From: Pogostemon cablin
Lineage: Eukaryota; Streptophyta; Magnoliopsida; Lamiales; Lamiaceae
Reading direction: 5' to 3'
DNA length: 64,000 nucleotides
Assembly: GCA_023678885.1 (NCBI GenBank)
Contig: CM043005.1
Span: 1,994,814-2,058,813 of the forward strand
Position 1 is the stretch's first letter. Each line of letters starts with the position of its first letter. The position numbers and the translations under genes were made by a program. Positions 33,624-45,765 of the stretch are shown here, piece after piece. The notes under the pieces are model-generated. The model was not told the DNA's origin, did no database searches, and worked only from the letters and a program-made list of their open reading frames with translations.

Positions 33624-36260
33624 TATTTTAAGTTTTTAATATGGTAGTATTGGCGTTATACCAAATAAATGTATAAGATATTAGTATTGATATGCGTAAC
33701 AAAATATTAATTAATGTTAGAAGAGATTAGAGAGAGAAGAGAGATTGAGTAGTAAATTGACGAGAAAAAAATGTATAAAAAATGAGTGGATTGAAAGGTG
33801 TTTAAAAGCTTGATTTGGATTTTTAAAACCAAACACTACAAACCTTATTAATCTCAATTAACTCACATTGTATACATTCTCTCTCATTAATAAATACCAT
33901 CTCTATCTTTTTTGCCCTCTTCCACACATTAACTAATACTATCTAACACATATCATCACCTAATTTTTATACATTTGTTTATCGTAAAGTTAGCTCTAAA
34001 AAAAATTCAAAATTAAAATAGATTCAATTGGTTTTCTAAAATTTATTAATTAAATCCAAGATAAACCTCAAACAAATGTATCTAATAAATAAATCCTAAA
34101 TTGTAAAGCTAAAATATTAATAATGGGTTAAGTTGTATAAGTTCGTGGTTAAAATAATATTCTCTATCTTGAGAGTTCACATTTTCTTTTGTAATTCTTT
34201 GTAATTTATAAAAGGAATTTCAACCATTTTAGTATTCAATCAACTGCACAATACTACTATTGTGTAATTAATACACATGAGTTTTGTTGTAGTGTTTAAT
34301 GATTCACTCTAAAAAAAATGCAATTGATTTTCATAAATTTTTAAAACGTCGGGTCAATTAGGTTTTGCCACTTTTCCATTCTTGAAAGTTCAATTTCCTA
34401 CAAAGTTTAGAGTAGTCCTAATCGCTTTAATATTTAATACCAATCAATTCCTATCCAGTGGAACAAATATGAATAAACATCTAGCTTGAGTAAAGGCCCC
34501 CACCCAATATCATTTATATTTAATCTACTTTTAATCCTCAGTCCACCAATTCAAATATTTTATTTTTAAAAAAATATCCTAAATATATTAATTTATTTTT
34601 ATTACATACTCAAAAAGTGTTGAACATTAGAATCCATATTTTCTGGGCACTTGAGTTTAGGAAAATATTCCATGTACCCTTTACTATATTATCATTTTAA
34701 TATATTGATTGATTTATGAAGTTTTCTTTATTTTTAGGTTTAGGGTAATAAGCTGGGGAGGGAATTTTCTTTAATTACATGAATTTACAAAAGGCAGTAT
34801 TTTGGATACTAATTAATATAGTCACCTTTTAAATCATATTTGTAAAGGGCCATGCACTATTCAAGAGAAGAGCCTGTGTAGTGTATAGACAGTATAGTGC
34901 AATTTTAAGAGCCCGCCTTTAGAATATTATTAAGGGCTACAGTTAGGGTTATTTATTTGGAAGAGTTTATTAATAATAATATTAGTATTACTTTTTTTAT
35001 AAAAGAATAATTATTTGTTATATTATAAAATACATTCAATTATTATATTAAAGAATAATCTCAATTTCATTACTTGAAAGAGTTTATTAACAATAATAAT
35101 AATATTATTTTTTTATAAAAGAGTAATCGTCTCTTATATTGTAAAATAACATTCAATTATATTAAAGAGTAATCTCAATTTCAACGTATAATCAATTTGA
35201 TGCTAATTTTTGCAAATATTAAATCGTAATTGAGTCACATGCTATTCTTTATATAATGGTAGAATTAAGTCTAAGATATATATTAAAAATGAATCTTTTA
35301 AGACTAGAAAATTTGGCAACATTATGATAAATGAAAATCAAGTCAGATCTTTTAGATCCAATTTGAGTGCATGATGAGACATAAAATGATTAGTTTTATA
35401 TATTCACACTTATGCATATGTCAAAAATTTTAGGAATTTGAATTCCCTAATTTACTTTCTATGTTTTATTAATATTTCATAACATAAAAAATTATACTTG
35501 ATCATTAAATTTTTAGCATGTGGCATAAATTTAGGAAACAATAATTACACATGTCATTCAATAAAAGAGTGAAATATGAGATGAAACAGTGGTCTCGTGA
35601 CAAAATTCTATGGGACGGTTCTTTCGAAACTAGCGGTGGAATTGTTTCAATACAAGTCTTTTGTATGTAGAGTGCTATTTTTTTTTTTTTTTCCATATAT
35701 ACTAATGATTATTCTTATGTGAAAGAGTAAGTTTTTTCTAAAAGAAACAAATATACTCGATTCTGTTAAATGATCACCTCATCTAAAAGTTTAAGTTATA
35801 AGGGTTGAATCATTTAATGCTTAATCGTTGCACTCTACCATATTCCCCACAATTCATACTCAACATATATAAATATAAATGATTTATAGATACAGCTCAT
35901 GTCACATTTATTTTGAAACCAAATAATTCCAATACTTGCATACACGACATTGATGTACATAGGGCAAAACTGTGGGGCTTTCTATATTAACAAGCTACAT
36001 CCAGCAATGACTTCACTTCTTCTTGTTCACATTTCTTTGTCTTTTACTTGTCCTCATTCATAATCAGCCATTGATGCAATCTTTCCACCCTAACAAACAA
36101 CCATTTTTGCCTGAAATCTCAACCAACACACACATCTTTACATCACATCCTCTTATAATATACATGTTCCTTTAGCCTTGTCCAAGAACGCATGATCCCA
36201 TAACCCGAATCGAGGTGGTTCGGTTTCTAGGATCCGGAAAGCCATCAAGTTGATGGTACA
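33624..36260. other. Upstream region of the DUF868 gene
   Basis: AT-rich intergenic DNA without a recognised ORF or transposon end, apart from the tandem duplication at 34961-35183. The last 250 bp before the ATG are less AT-rich, with a TATA-like TTATAATATAC near 36152, and probably include the promoter and 5' UTR of the gene at 36261. Confidence 0.5.
34961..35183. repeat. Imperfect tandem duplication, 117-bp period
   Basis: The block beginning AAGAGTTTATTAA and ending AATCTCAATTTCA occurs at about 34961-35070 and again at 35078-35183, with small indels in the (AAT)n part. Confidence 0.8.
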
Positions 36261-37112
36261 ATGAAGGATTTCCCTTCTTGTTTTGGTGAGAGTGGTGTTC
36301 AATTAGGCCATGATTCTTCACCATCAACTGCTCCTCAAAATCTTGTCACATGTGTTTATCATTACCACTCTCAATCCTTCTCCGGATTCATCACAGTTAC
36401 ATGGATCAAGAATCTCATGGCTCTAGGGTTGAGCATTGGAATAGACAACTCTGTTCATCAATCTCTTGCTAAAGTTGACATCAAACCATGGCTGTTTTCC
36501 AAGAGAAAAGGGGTGAAGAAAGTGGTGGTGGATACTTATCAACTCCACATTTATTGGGATTTATCATCTGCTAAGTTTGGCTCTAGCCCTGAGCCATTGG
36601 AGGGGTTCTATCTAGCCATTGCTCTGAATCAAGAACTCTGCTTGCTCATCGGAGACTTGCACGAGGAAGCGTACAAAAAGATCGAGCCTGCCCCTTTTGC
36701 CTCCAAGGCAACTTTTGTGGCTAGAAAAGAGCACATTTTTGGGAAGAGATTGTACAGTTCTAAGGCGCAGTTCTGTGGGAAGGGGCGGCTGCACGACATC
36801 AGGATCGAGTATGATCCGAACGAGAGCTTTGGAAAATGCCTAACGATACTCGTAGACGACAAGGCGGTCCTACAAGTGCCTCGCCTCAAGTGGAAGTTTA
36901 GAGGGAACCAAACAATCTTGGTAGATGGTGTTTCTGTTGAAGTGTATTGGGATGTTCATAGCTGGCTTTTTGGCAGTGTTGTTGGCAATGCAATCTTCTT
37001 GTTCCGCAGCCACATCAGCGGAGAGAAGGCTCGGACGGTGCAGAAATGTAAAGATACACCTTCACAGAGTCATGGCTTCTCACTGGTTTTATGTGCTTGG
37101 AAGAATGAATAG
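36261..37112 (+). CDS. DUF868 family protein
   Basis: Intronless 283-codon gene from the ATG of MKDFPSCFGESGVQ, the conserved opening of plant DUF868 proteins, to a TGA at 37110. The whole chain matches the family: a central TCVYHYHSQSFSGFITVTW segment, a WLFSKRKG basic patch (about residues 79-87), YWDLSSAKFG, ARKEHIFGKRLYSSKAQF (about 154-171), WKFRGNQTI and VEVYWDVHSWLF (about 225-240), and a C-terminal GFSLVLCAWK. No signal peptide or membrane segment is obvious. The family is plant-specific and, as far as I know, without an assigned biochemical function. The length is normal and the frame intact, so the gene is probably functional. It lies 399 bp upstream of the broken fasciclin-like gene on the same strand. 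Confidence 0.92.
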   Translation: MKDFPSCFGESGVQLGHDSSPSTAPQNLVTCVYHYHSQSFSGFITVTWIKNLMALGLSIGIDNSVHQSLAKVDIKPWLFSKRKGVKKVVVDTYQLHIYWDLSSAKFGSSPEPLEGFYLAIALNQELCLLIGDLHEEAYKKIEPAPFASKATFVARKEHIFGKRLYSSKAQFCGKGRLHDIRIEYDPNESFGKCLTILVDDKAVLQVPRLKWKFRGNQTILVDGVSVEVYWDVHSWLFGSVVGNAIFLFRSHISGEKARTVQKCKDTPSQSHGFSLVLCAWKNE

Positions 37113-37511
37113 AGTTCGTCTTTTTCTGCCTTAATCTTTTGTGAGTAACATATACTACTAAATTATAATATACTCTTATTAGATTCAAGATTTTACTGTT
37201 TATTTTATTTTTTTTTAAATTTAGATAGATTATTAAGTAGAGTGTGAGTATGCAGAGAAGATTTGGAATTGCACACCTCTAAAAAATTCTCTTTCATTTT
37301 GTTTATAAATCTAATTGCATGTGTGTTGAATTCTGCATACTACGATGAATTGTAATCATATAAGAGTTGAATGAAATTAATAAATAGAGAAATAAAAATC
37401 CATTAATATTCCTGATAAATCAAGAAAAGTGGGATTTTATTTCAGTTGCAAAATACAACCGCCAATTCACCCCCCAAAATTTCTCATCCTGTAAAATCAA
37501 GATTCTCTCCA
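37113..37511. other. Spacer between DUF868 and the fasciclin-like gene
   Basis: Holds the probable 3' UTR of the DUF868 gene (T-rich to about 37350) and the 5' leader of the fasciclin-like gene. No separate feature seen. Confidence 0.5.
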
Positions 37512-38568
37512 ATGGCAACCGCCGCCGTGATGCTGTCGCTCATTTTCACCGGAATATTCCTCTCCGCCTCCACCAGCGCCGCCGTTGTCCCCATTGCACT
37601 AACCCCATCACTTCCACCTACTGCCAGCACCACATCACTCATCGCCGCCATCCTCTCCACTCTGGGGTTCCAAGACCTGGTCTCCGCCGTCACCGCCGCT
37701 AACCTCTCTGGCGGCGCCACCCCGACCACCATCTTCGCCCCCACCGACACCTCCCTCCTCACATGCCCATCCTGCTCCGTCCCCCTCCTCCTCCAAGAGC
37801 ACTGCGTGCCCGGTCTCTACCCCTTCAACATCCTGCGCAGGTTAGCATTCGGCACGAAAATCGAAACCCTCGCCGCCAACCGCTGCCTCACCGTGAAGGA
37901 AACCTCCGCCGACGCGGCCGCCTGAAAAGTCTTCATCAACGGCGTCGAAATCAGTAAGCCCGATTACTTCAACAACGGCCACCTAATCGTCCACGCCCTG
38001 CAAGGCTTCGTCGCGCATTTATCCCCTGTTTCTTGCTCCGTCGAAAGCCTGACTTCTCTGTCATTCCTCCCGCAGCCGCCGTCCACGGCGGCGATGTATA
38101 ACATGCGCGTGATGCTAAAAGACGCTATGACGTGGCTCCGCACCAACGGGTACAGCACGTGGGTCTGGCAATGCGGGTCAACTATTCGGAGCTTTCGGGT
38201 CTGAAGACCCTGACCCTGTTCGCCATCGATGATGAGTCAATCTTCATCGACGGCGGTGGGGGGCACGCGTATCTGGCGGAGCTAGGGTTCCACATACTCC
38301 CCAACAGGCTTCTGACGGCAGCGGAGCTGGTGGCGCTGCCGAGGGGCACGACGCTGGCGACGATGTGGGGTGGGCGGAGCGTGGTGGTGACGAGCGCCGG
38401 GGGGGGGGGGGGGGGGCTCTGGCGCAGACGATGATCAACTATGTGAAAGTGAAGAAATTCGATATGGTGGTGAATGAGAGGATTGTTGTTCATGGGGTGA
38501 TGAGGCATTCCCGGCGAGTGGATATTCCGGCGATGCAGTGGCTCTCCGATCAACGCCGGCCGGGGTAG
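37512..38568 (+). pseudogene. Fasciclin-like arabinogalactan protein (FLA19-21 type), three breaks
   Basis: FLAs are secreted, glycosylated FAS1-domain proteins of the plant cell surface and wall. The ATG at 37512 starts a signal peptide (MATAAVMLSLIFTGIFLSAS). A first FAS1 domain follows (ATPTTIFAPTDTSLLTCPSC near 37717, then FGTKIETLAANRCLTV), and a second lies in the C-terminal half (LTLFAIDDESIF, LVALPRGTTLATM, KVKKFDMVVNERIVVHGVM), ending at the TAG of 38566. Three lesions break it: an in-frame TGA at 37923, after which the same frame resumes KVFINGVEISKPD; a one-base loss near 38157; and an indel in an 18-G run at 38399-38416. The rest is well conserved and GC-rich, unlike its surroundings. 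It may be a young pseudogene; assembly error could explain the poly-G but not easily all three. Confidence 0.82.
38399..38416 (+). repeat. 18-base poly-G run in the fasciclin-like gene
   Basis: An unbroken G tract encoding glycines; the reading frame differs on its two sides. Long homopolymers are prone to slippage and to sequencing error. Confidence 0.9.
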
Positions 38569-40168
38569 TAGTAGTAGTTCGTTCACATTGCTTGTTTGTT
38601 TTGTTTGAAGTGATATTTCAGAGTGGATATTGAAGTAATACTGAACACTAGAAAAGAAATGTAGTGTATGATTTTGGTGTCTTCCATTTCATTTTGATTC
38701 CTGCTCCATTGTGTAGTGTTATAGGCCCATGTATTAAAATTTTCATCAGAACGTAGTATGTATTTACTCCATTCCTCTTTTAGCAAAATGGGTAAATACT
38801 CTTTGAGTTAAGAGCTCAACTAATGGTACAAGTTTTTGTGATTAACTTCTGTAAGTATCATACTTGTCACAAAACAAAACAAAAAAAATGGAATACAATT
38901 CTTTGTACTAGTTAGACAAGTCAATAATACACTCAAATTTGATATACTACATCAATGTATTTTATATAGCAAACTAATCTATCCATTACATCAAGTTATA
39001 GTGTATACCAAACAGTTGTGGTGGGACAAAGTAAATATTGAATATTGACACAATTTAATTTCTGTAGTTTGACAAGATGAAAAACAAGGCTGACATTCTA
39101 TTATATGGTGCAGATTTAAAAAGAAAAAAGAAAGCAACTGAAGATATGTGTGGTTTGACAAGGAGAACTTTTATTCATTTCAATATTCTACTAATATCAA
39201 TCAGCTTGGACAACCCAACAACAGTTTACATACACCAAGTGAAGTGATTAACTACATGATCATACTACAGCAACATTACACTCCTGTGGACTCCAGAGCA
39301 GGATATGATAGGATAGCAAGATAGCACTTTCTACACAGCAATTGGAGCCGTGACGGGCCAGGGTACTGATTTTACAAATTTCCTCCTCGTGTATTGTTCA
39401 CTAGGCAACTACGAGGCAATCCAGAGACGAGCATGCGACCTGATATCCACACATGATGACTTTAGGTAACTCTGAAGAGATTAGGCCAAAATATAATGGC
39501 ATATTTTGCTTCCTTGAAAGTAACATTCTTTACACAATACATTTATAGCAGAAACATATTATGTTGGATGTAAATAAAAAATCAAGATCCAAGTCGAAAT
39601 CCTTAGCATCCTACAACAGAACTCAATTTTGTAAAATGTGTAAAAGCAAACTACCATAATAAGCTGTGCATAGTGACATTGAATTCATGACATGCATATC
39701 CAATAAGCGTACAAAATTGATCACAATGCATGCCAACACTAGTAATATACTTGAACGAAATCTGGAGAACTGCTAATCTTCCTATAATTGCTTCATCGAT
39801 TAGAAAGATATTAGCACCTCATCTAGTTAGTAAACCAAAACGCCAGCTAGCAGCATTTCTAAATGGAACTTGGTTCTTAGATTTTAAAAAAAAAACCTGC
39901 TCATCTCACTTGTAGAAGTTTTTCATTTACTTCTATTCTGTTGATATGCACCACCAATTTAATCACTTCAGGAAAGAAGTAAGCTAACAGCCAGGTCTGC
40001 TCCGTATCACTTTTATGTTTTATGGATCCCCAGTAATATGAGGCGAGGTTCATAGATATACCCAAGCACCATAAATTGCAGTATTAAACAAAAAACACAA
40101 CACAGTAATGATCACTGAAACAAAATGAGCATAGTAACATAAATGAGAGTCACTATTTTGTCTATCTA

Positions 40169-40245
<77 letters not shown>

Positions 40246-40825
40246 CCAAAGTGCTTGATGTAACAAATCTGTGTAATAAATACCCATCTTCTATTGTTCA
40301 AGTTCAGTGAGAAAATAAAAAATAATTTCAGTTCTTAAGACATGTAATTCATTGTAATGATCACAGGTCTCATAATGATTATCATGTCAGCCTCTTTCCC
40401 GAAAACAAATGCAATCAATTTTGTTTTTTTGATGACAAATTCTTCCCTATCATCTTTTGTTTATCAGTAAATGGTAATCACAAGAAAGAAAATCCAAATT
40501 CAATGCATTCTCATATACCAGTAGGCAGCTGGCTATTATAATATTTATTGTAGTTCATAATCTGATAAATGATCCCTTTTTACAGAAATAACACCATCAA
40601 ACTAGTAGGACTGCAAGTTAAAAGACGCATATTCAAACTTTCCACAGAAATTGATGTGAAGGTAAGATATTGGGCTAAAAATGCAGGCATACCCAGGATA
40701 TATGCTGGCAAATTCTTAAGATTGTACCAGTTCCAAATTAAATGAGAATATTTAAAGGAAAACTAAATTCAGAAATTCAAAAATCTAGAGAAGTAACTAC
40801 AACACTGACTACCTCGACAAATATA
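38569..40825. other. Intergenic, 3' side of the WDR5-like gene
   Basis: The first 200 bp are the 3' flank of the fasciclin-like gene. The region nearer 40.8 kb is the 3' flank of the minus-strand WDR5-like gene. The stretch 39150-39480 is less AT-rich and could be a distal 3' UTR or old exon sequence, but no peptide was recognised. A long (TA)n tract lies at 40170-40242. Confidence 0.45.
40170..40242. repeat. (TA)n microsatellite, about 73 bp
   Basis: Pure TA alternation preceded by a short (TCTA) run, about 580 bp beyond the stop codon of the WDR5-like gene. Confidence 0.95.
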
Positions 40826-42307
40826 TTACTGCTGAACCCAGACCCTGACTGTCCTGTCCTTCTCAAGTCCCGCAGAGACTATCATCTTCTCCTGTGGATG
40901 ACACGTCACAGAGATAACAGTATCCGTATGACCTTCAAGTTTCTGAACCACATTTTTTCCCTGTAAATTCCACAAGTATACACAATTATCTTCCGAGCCA
41001 CTCACAATGCACTTCTCGCCTGAGACCAAAAATGCTGGCATTATGCAATATACTCTGTTCACATGACCAGTATATATCTTCAAGGACTTCTCCGTTGAGT
41101 AGTTCCACAGCTTCTGCATCAACAAAAATAGCAAATCTTGAAACATGATTGAGCCATCACCAGAACCCAAAAAAAAAAAAAAAAAACTATCCATACCCAA
41201 TCAACAAATACTATTCAATCTATGAAAGTAGCATCAACGTTTCTTCAGGAAAAGGTGTGCAAACGCCGAAAGGCCTGTACATGCCAACAGAGCTCCCTCC
41301 TTCTCAAGTTACTCTTAGAACATTTAACATATGCCCATATGAATAAGTTCTCTTAACTATCTATGAAATGAAGCATAAAGTCATAACTGCTCACTACACC
41401 ATCATCTCTAATTTCTGCAAACTGATTAAAGTTCCCATAATTTGAACACCCCCCACCCCTTTCAAAGCGCATACCAATAACCAGAAAGTAGGGAAAGGGC
41501 AGACCATTATTCTTGAACTAACATACATTGAATGAGGCCAAAACCCATAATCAAAGCATATAAAATGTATCAAATCACTTAACAAATTAAATTGAACGAT
41601 AAAAAATAAAAAATAGAAACTTTCAGGTAAGAAAAATGATTACTTACAAGAGTATCATCAAGCGTAGCGACAAGAATAAATTTTCCATTGGGTGAAAATT
41701 TCGCAAACGATACAGCAGGAATCCTGTCATCTATCAACGTCTTCAGCAACTCTCCAGTCGCCGTATCCCAAATCTTACAGGATCCATCATGGCTACCAGA
41801 AACAATCAACGAACCATCGCTGTTGAAATGCACTGAAGTCACTGGCATCGTGTGTGCCTGGATCACGTGCTCCACTTTCCCCGTTTTCACATCCCAAACT
41901 CTAACTGTATCATCAAACGCTCCAGAAACAATCAAATTCGACTGTGGATTGAAATTAACACAAAAGACCCTATCCGTGTGGCCTTTCAGTGTCTTCACGC
42001 ACTCGGCGGCACGTGCAACCCAAATTCGGAGAGTCCGATCATCAGAGGCGGAGCAGATGTAAGTGGAATCAGAGGACCAGGAAAAATCGCTGATGCCCTC
42101 GGAGTGGCCGATTAAGCGGGAAACTTGGGTTAGGGTTTCAGTCAAATACACAATTAGGGTTTTGTCAAGGGAGGATGAGGCGAACAATGCACCATTATTG
42201 GAAAATTTCACGCACGATACAGCTTGTGTGTGGTTCGTCAGAATTTTCTGAAGGCGATAAGGGCGATGCTCCGGTGCTGTTTGTCTCTTGGTGGTGGCGT
42301 TCGCCAT
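40826..42307 (-). CDS. WDR5B: WDR5-type WD40 protein, COMPASS-like subunit (two exons)
   Basis: WDR5 is the WD40 scaffold of COMPASS-like complexes that methylate histone H3 lysine 4 in the nucleus. Exon 1 runs from the ATG at 42307 (MANATTKRQ) to 41648 and ends ..ATLDDTL at a consensus GTAAGT donor. Exon 2 begins after TGCAG at 41113 with KLWNYSTEK and ends at the TAA of 40826-40828. The join is phase 0 and gives 315 residues, normal for WDR5. Seven WD repeats are readable, with GH...WD/W-type signatures such as GHSEGISDFSWS, GHTDRVFCVNFN, SGSHDGSCKIWD, SGSEDNCVYLWN and the closing VRVWVQQ. The 534-bp intron lies at 41114-41647. The frame is open upstream of this ATG, but no earlier ATG precedes it. 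The subtype symbol rests on similarity and on the presumed link to the NKAP gene; WDR5A remains possible. Confidence 0.92.
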
Positions 42308-43535
42308 GGAAACTGTCAAACCACCGGGACTAGCACTGTTTCACGGTGAACAGGGGAAATCAGATAAATTTGTAATATCGAGTGCCATTTTAAATCCTAA
42401 CTCCATTTGTAACTTTTATCGTCGATTTATAGGTTTGTATAACCTATGAGTTTCGTACAATTATATCATTGAAGTTAAAAATGTATTCTAAACCGAAATA
42501 TTGTAATATTAAATTACAAAATACTAATATTGTAATATTGGATTCTAAACTTGAAATTAAAAACAACCTTAATTTACATGTAATCCCTGAAATGAAATGG
42601 TGGTGCTATTGTTAATGGAAAATGAGATGAAAGGCATCCACCTAATCAGCCAAGTATCTCTTTGTAAGATGACAGAAAGATCACCCCATGAAATTGATCC
42701 TCATGAGTTAGGAGCATGGTGGAGTTCATGAATCTCAAAAGATCCAGACCGTCCATCTTATAGAGGTATAAAGGCATGAAACATCAAAAACATTCTAAAA
42801 AATAATTAAATAACTGTTTCCACTCATTTCAATCAGAACAATAATTCACCCTGGGCAAAGCAGATCTAAAGCACAGAGAGAATGCAGAAACAGAGAGAAG
42901 CCAGCAATCGAGCTCCGTTTAGTGGTGTTCATGAACTCCTTTAGAATTTCAGTAATGGTGCGGAATATAATTTGCAGGTTTTTTGACTTGTATTTCTTCC
43001 TATATTTCTTCCCATCCTCCCAACTCCATATGATCCATTCTCCCAACTATTGATGGTCCATTTCCATTTTCTAAATTTCTCTTTAAAAAAGAATTAAACA
43101 TAAAAGCATACAACTAAAGCAATAACTCACTTATAGAAACCGAAATTTCAATTTTCAATTCAATGTAAGAAATCAATATCACAATTGAAATTCTGATCAA
43201 GCCAAAATTGAACAACAGTCACTTACAATAACCACAAGACGAAGAAGACCCTCCAATCCGCAGATTCGAATGAATAGAAATTACGGAAAAAATATGATAT
43301 GCCCTGTGTCACGTCCTCCGTTTGTGATAGCTGTCACCGTCCAAGGCCTCCACCAGCCAATTAATAGATGAAACTATTTGAAAATTAGGGTTTAGAAAGA
43401 GGGGTGAGATTTATGATGAGAGTGATTAACACGATTTGCGCAATGTTTCTATTGAAGGATACAGATTACGGGTGTCGGGAAGAGGATTTTGTAGATACTC
43501 CACGCCGTATCTGGGTGCGTCTTTCGGTACGTTAA
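42308..43535. other. Upstream region of the WDR5-like gene
   Basis: Promoter side of the minus-strand gene. A telo-box-like AAACCCTAA (minus strand, about 43387-43395) lies roughly 1.1 kb upstream of the ATG, in a gene-like stretch 43230-43510 that could hold a distal untranslated exon. On the plus strand a TATA-like GGTATAAAGG (42764) precedes a very short ATG frame at 42882. No protein gene can be supported. Confidence 0.4.
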
Positions 43536-43815
43536 CAAGTATTACTCTCACCTACCACAAAACCTTAATTTATTTCTTTCGTTTCTCCCACAAAATTTTT
43601 TTTTTTAAAAAAATTATCATTTTATCTAACAATATCAAAAGTTATTTTAATTTCAAATTTGTCATTCCTTTTTCATAAATATATTATTATTTTATACTTT
43701 TTATTACCTAAAAATACTACAATACCCTCCAAAATAATAAAATTGATCAAAAAATGCAACTTTTCTTAAACAACATAAAACAATAAACGTGAAAAGTATT
43801 ATAGGACGGAGGGAG
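43536..43815. mobile_element. Stowaway-like MITE, damaged left end
   Basis: The right end is AGGACGGAGGGAG followed by TA; the interior has family segments (AATTTCAAATTTGTCATTCC, TTACCTAAAAATACTACAAT). The left terminus (ATTACTCTCACCTACC) is mutated. It abuts the next element directly. Confidence 0.65.
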
Positions 43816-43976
43816 TATTAATTAAGAGTTGATATCCAGTGCACCCGAGTGCAAGGTTGCATCATATATTTATAACTTTTTATTTTATATTGTATACTCC
43901 CTTCGTCCGACCCAAAGAGTCTCTTTTTGTCATTTTGAGTGTCTCACCCAAATAATCCTCTTTCCTTTTTTACACC

Positions 43977-45193
43977 TGTAGGCACTTGAATTTTATTGCA
44001 TATTAAAGGAAAATATATGGCAAATTAATGCAATAATTATAAATTAATTATTTATTTATTATGGAATTTAAATAAATAAATTCCTAAAATAAATGAGTAA
44101 ATAATTGATAATTAAGTCAAATCCAGTCAAATAAGTCTAACTTAAAGTCTAAGCAAGTGAAAAGCACAAGCCTGCAGAATCAGGTCAAATCAGCCCTGGA
44201 CCAATCAGACTGCGAGTTATTTATGGGGTTTCATCACCCTTCACCTATATAAGGACCCCTCCTCCATTCATTCCAGACAAACCAAAATATCTGAAGACAA
44301 AAGCTCTGAAGAAATCAAGAATACGAGCAGTGCTCCCTTGAATACTTCAAGCATCTTCAAGCGAAGAACAGCCGCCAAATCGAAGAGTAAGGTTCTAAAC
44401 CCCTTCGATCTGGCGTTCTTCAAAAGTAATAGCCACCAATTGGAGATCAAGGTGTTAAGCCCCTCCAATCCAGCGAAGATCAAGATCCAAGTCAAGCGAA
44501 GATCAAGATCAAATGAAGTTCAAGTCAAGTCGAAGATCAAGCTCAAGATCTTCAAGTTAAGAACACTCAAATCTTCAAGTCTTCAAGCTCAAGTCTTCAA
44601 GTGATCTTCGAAAATCTTCTAGCCTTCAAGCGGCCTTCGAATCTTCAAAGCTTCAAGCTCAAGATCTTCAACAAAGCTTCAAGTCTTCAAGCCTCTAAAG
44701 CTTCAAGCTCAAGATCTTCAATAAATCTTCAAATCTTCAAGCCTCCAAAGCTTCAAGCTCAAGATCTTCAAGGCATCAAGCAAGCTTCAAGTCAAGAACA
44801 ACCACTAATCCGGGATCAAAGCTTCAAGTCCCCCAGATCAAGTGTTCTCCGAGAAAGGCTCTCTAGTCAACGTTCAATCCAAACAAAGGTTCAAAACCTC
44901 TGGGTCAACGTTCAAGACTACACACTCGAGCTCGGACAAGCTTCGTTTGAAGATCCGACTTAACATATAAGTCAAGTCAACACACGATGTCAACACAGTC
45001 AGCATACACTTCGTCAACGAAGTCAAAATCAACCAACACAAGTCAAGTCAAAGCCACATTGGTTCGAGAAAAGAATCAGAGGATTAATTAAGATTGTAAC
45101 ATGTTTACATATTCTTCAAATTAAATCCATTTGAAATTATCTTTGTTTGCAATTTGTATTTATTTTATTATAAATACAAAATTTGTTGTTATA
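43977..45193 (+). repeat. 5' LTR of the gag-only Gypsy element (1217 bp)
   Basis: Has a TATA box, CTATATAAGG (44245-44254). Downstream, a long stretch (about 44280-44860) is built from CTTCAAG/GATCAAG motifs, including units of roughly 50 bp that contain AAGCTTCAAGCTCAAGATC. Three such units are present here and two in the 3' LTR, which explains most of the length difference. Confidence 0.88.
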
Positions 45194-45765
45194 AATTTTT
45201 GCACACCATGTGGGGCAATCTCTACCTCTCATCTCTTCTCTCAACAAGCACAAAGATACAAAGTATGACTCCTTTTAGGATCGGGATAAAAAGGTCATCT
45301 ACCTCAAAGCCTTTAGAGCTACAAGCTGTGAAGACGCAAGTTATGACTCCGCTAAAGATTGTGATATAAAGGACTATTGCATTAAAGCCTCCAGAGTTGC
45401 AAACTGAAAAGGTTGAAGTCATTACAAGAAGTATGTCTGAAGGCTCCTCAAAGACAAATCGTATGGTGAGGATTACTCTCAATAAGTCATTGCACAGCGG
45501 CAAAGATGGTGAAGATGACTCTCTCTGCTCAACTCCTCGCTCTACACCAAGCTCACCATCTGCCTCAATTGAAGTTGCAGTGATGATAACAAGTGCTATG
45601 ACTATTGAGGACAACTCGCAAGTATGATGAAAGCCATTGAAGGACTCAACAAGCACATGAAAGCTCAAGATTTAAAAATCTTCAAACTTATGATGAAAAT
45701 GGAGAATGCGGAGACAAGCGTATAAATAAGAAGCAAGTTGAGAATGAGCACGGAGAGGAAGACTA

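Noticed and set aside
38182..38586. 134-codon minus-strand frame over the fasciclin-like gene
   Set aside because: Antisense shadow in GC-rich sequence with Pro runs from the poly-G tract.
42882..42945. Short plus-strand frame after a TATA-like motif near 42764
   Set aside because: Only about 20 codons, no family, no downstream continuation.
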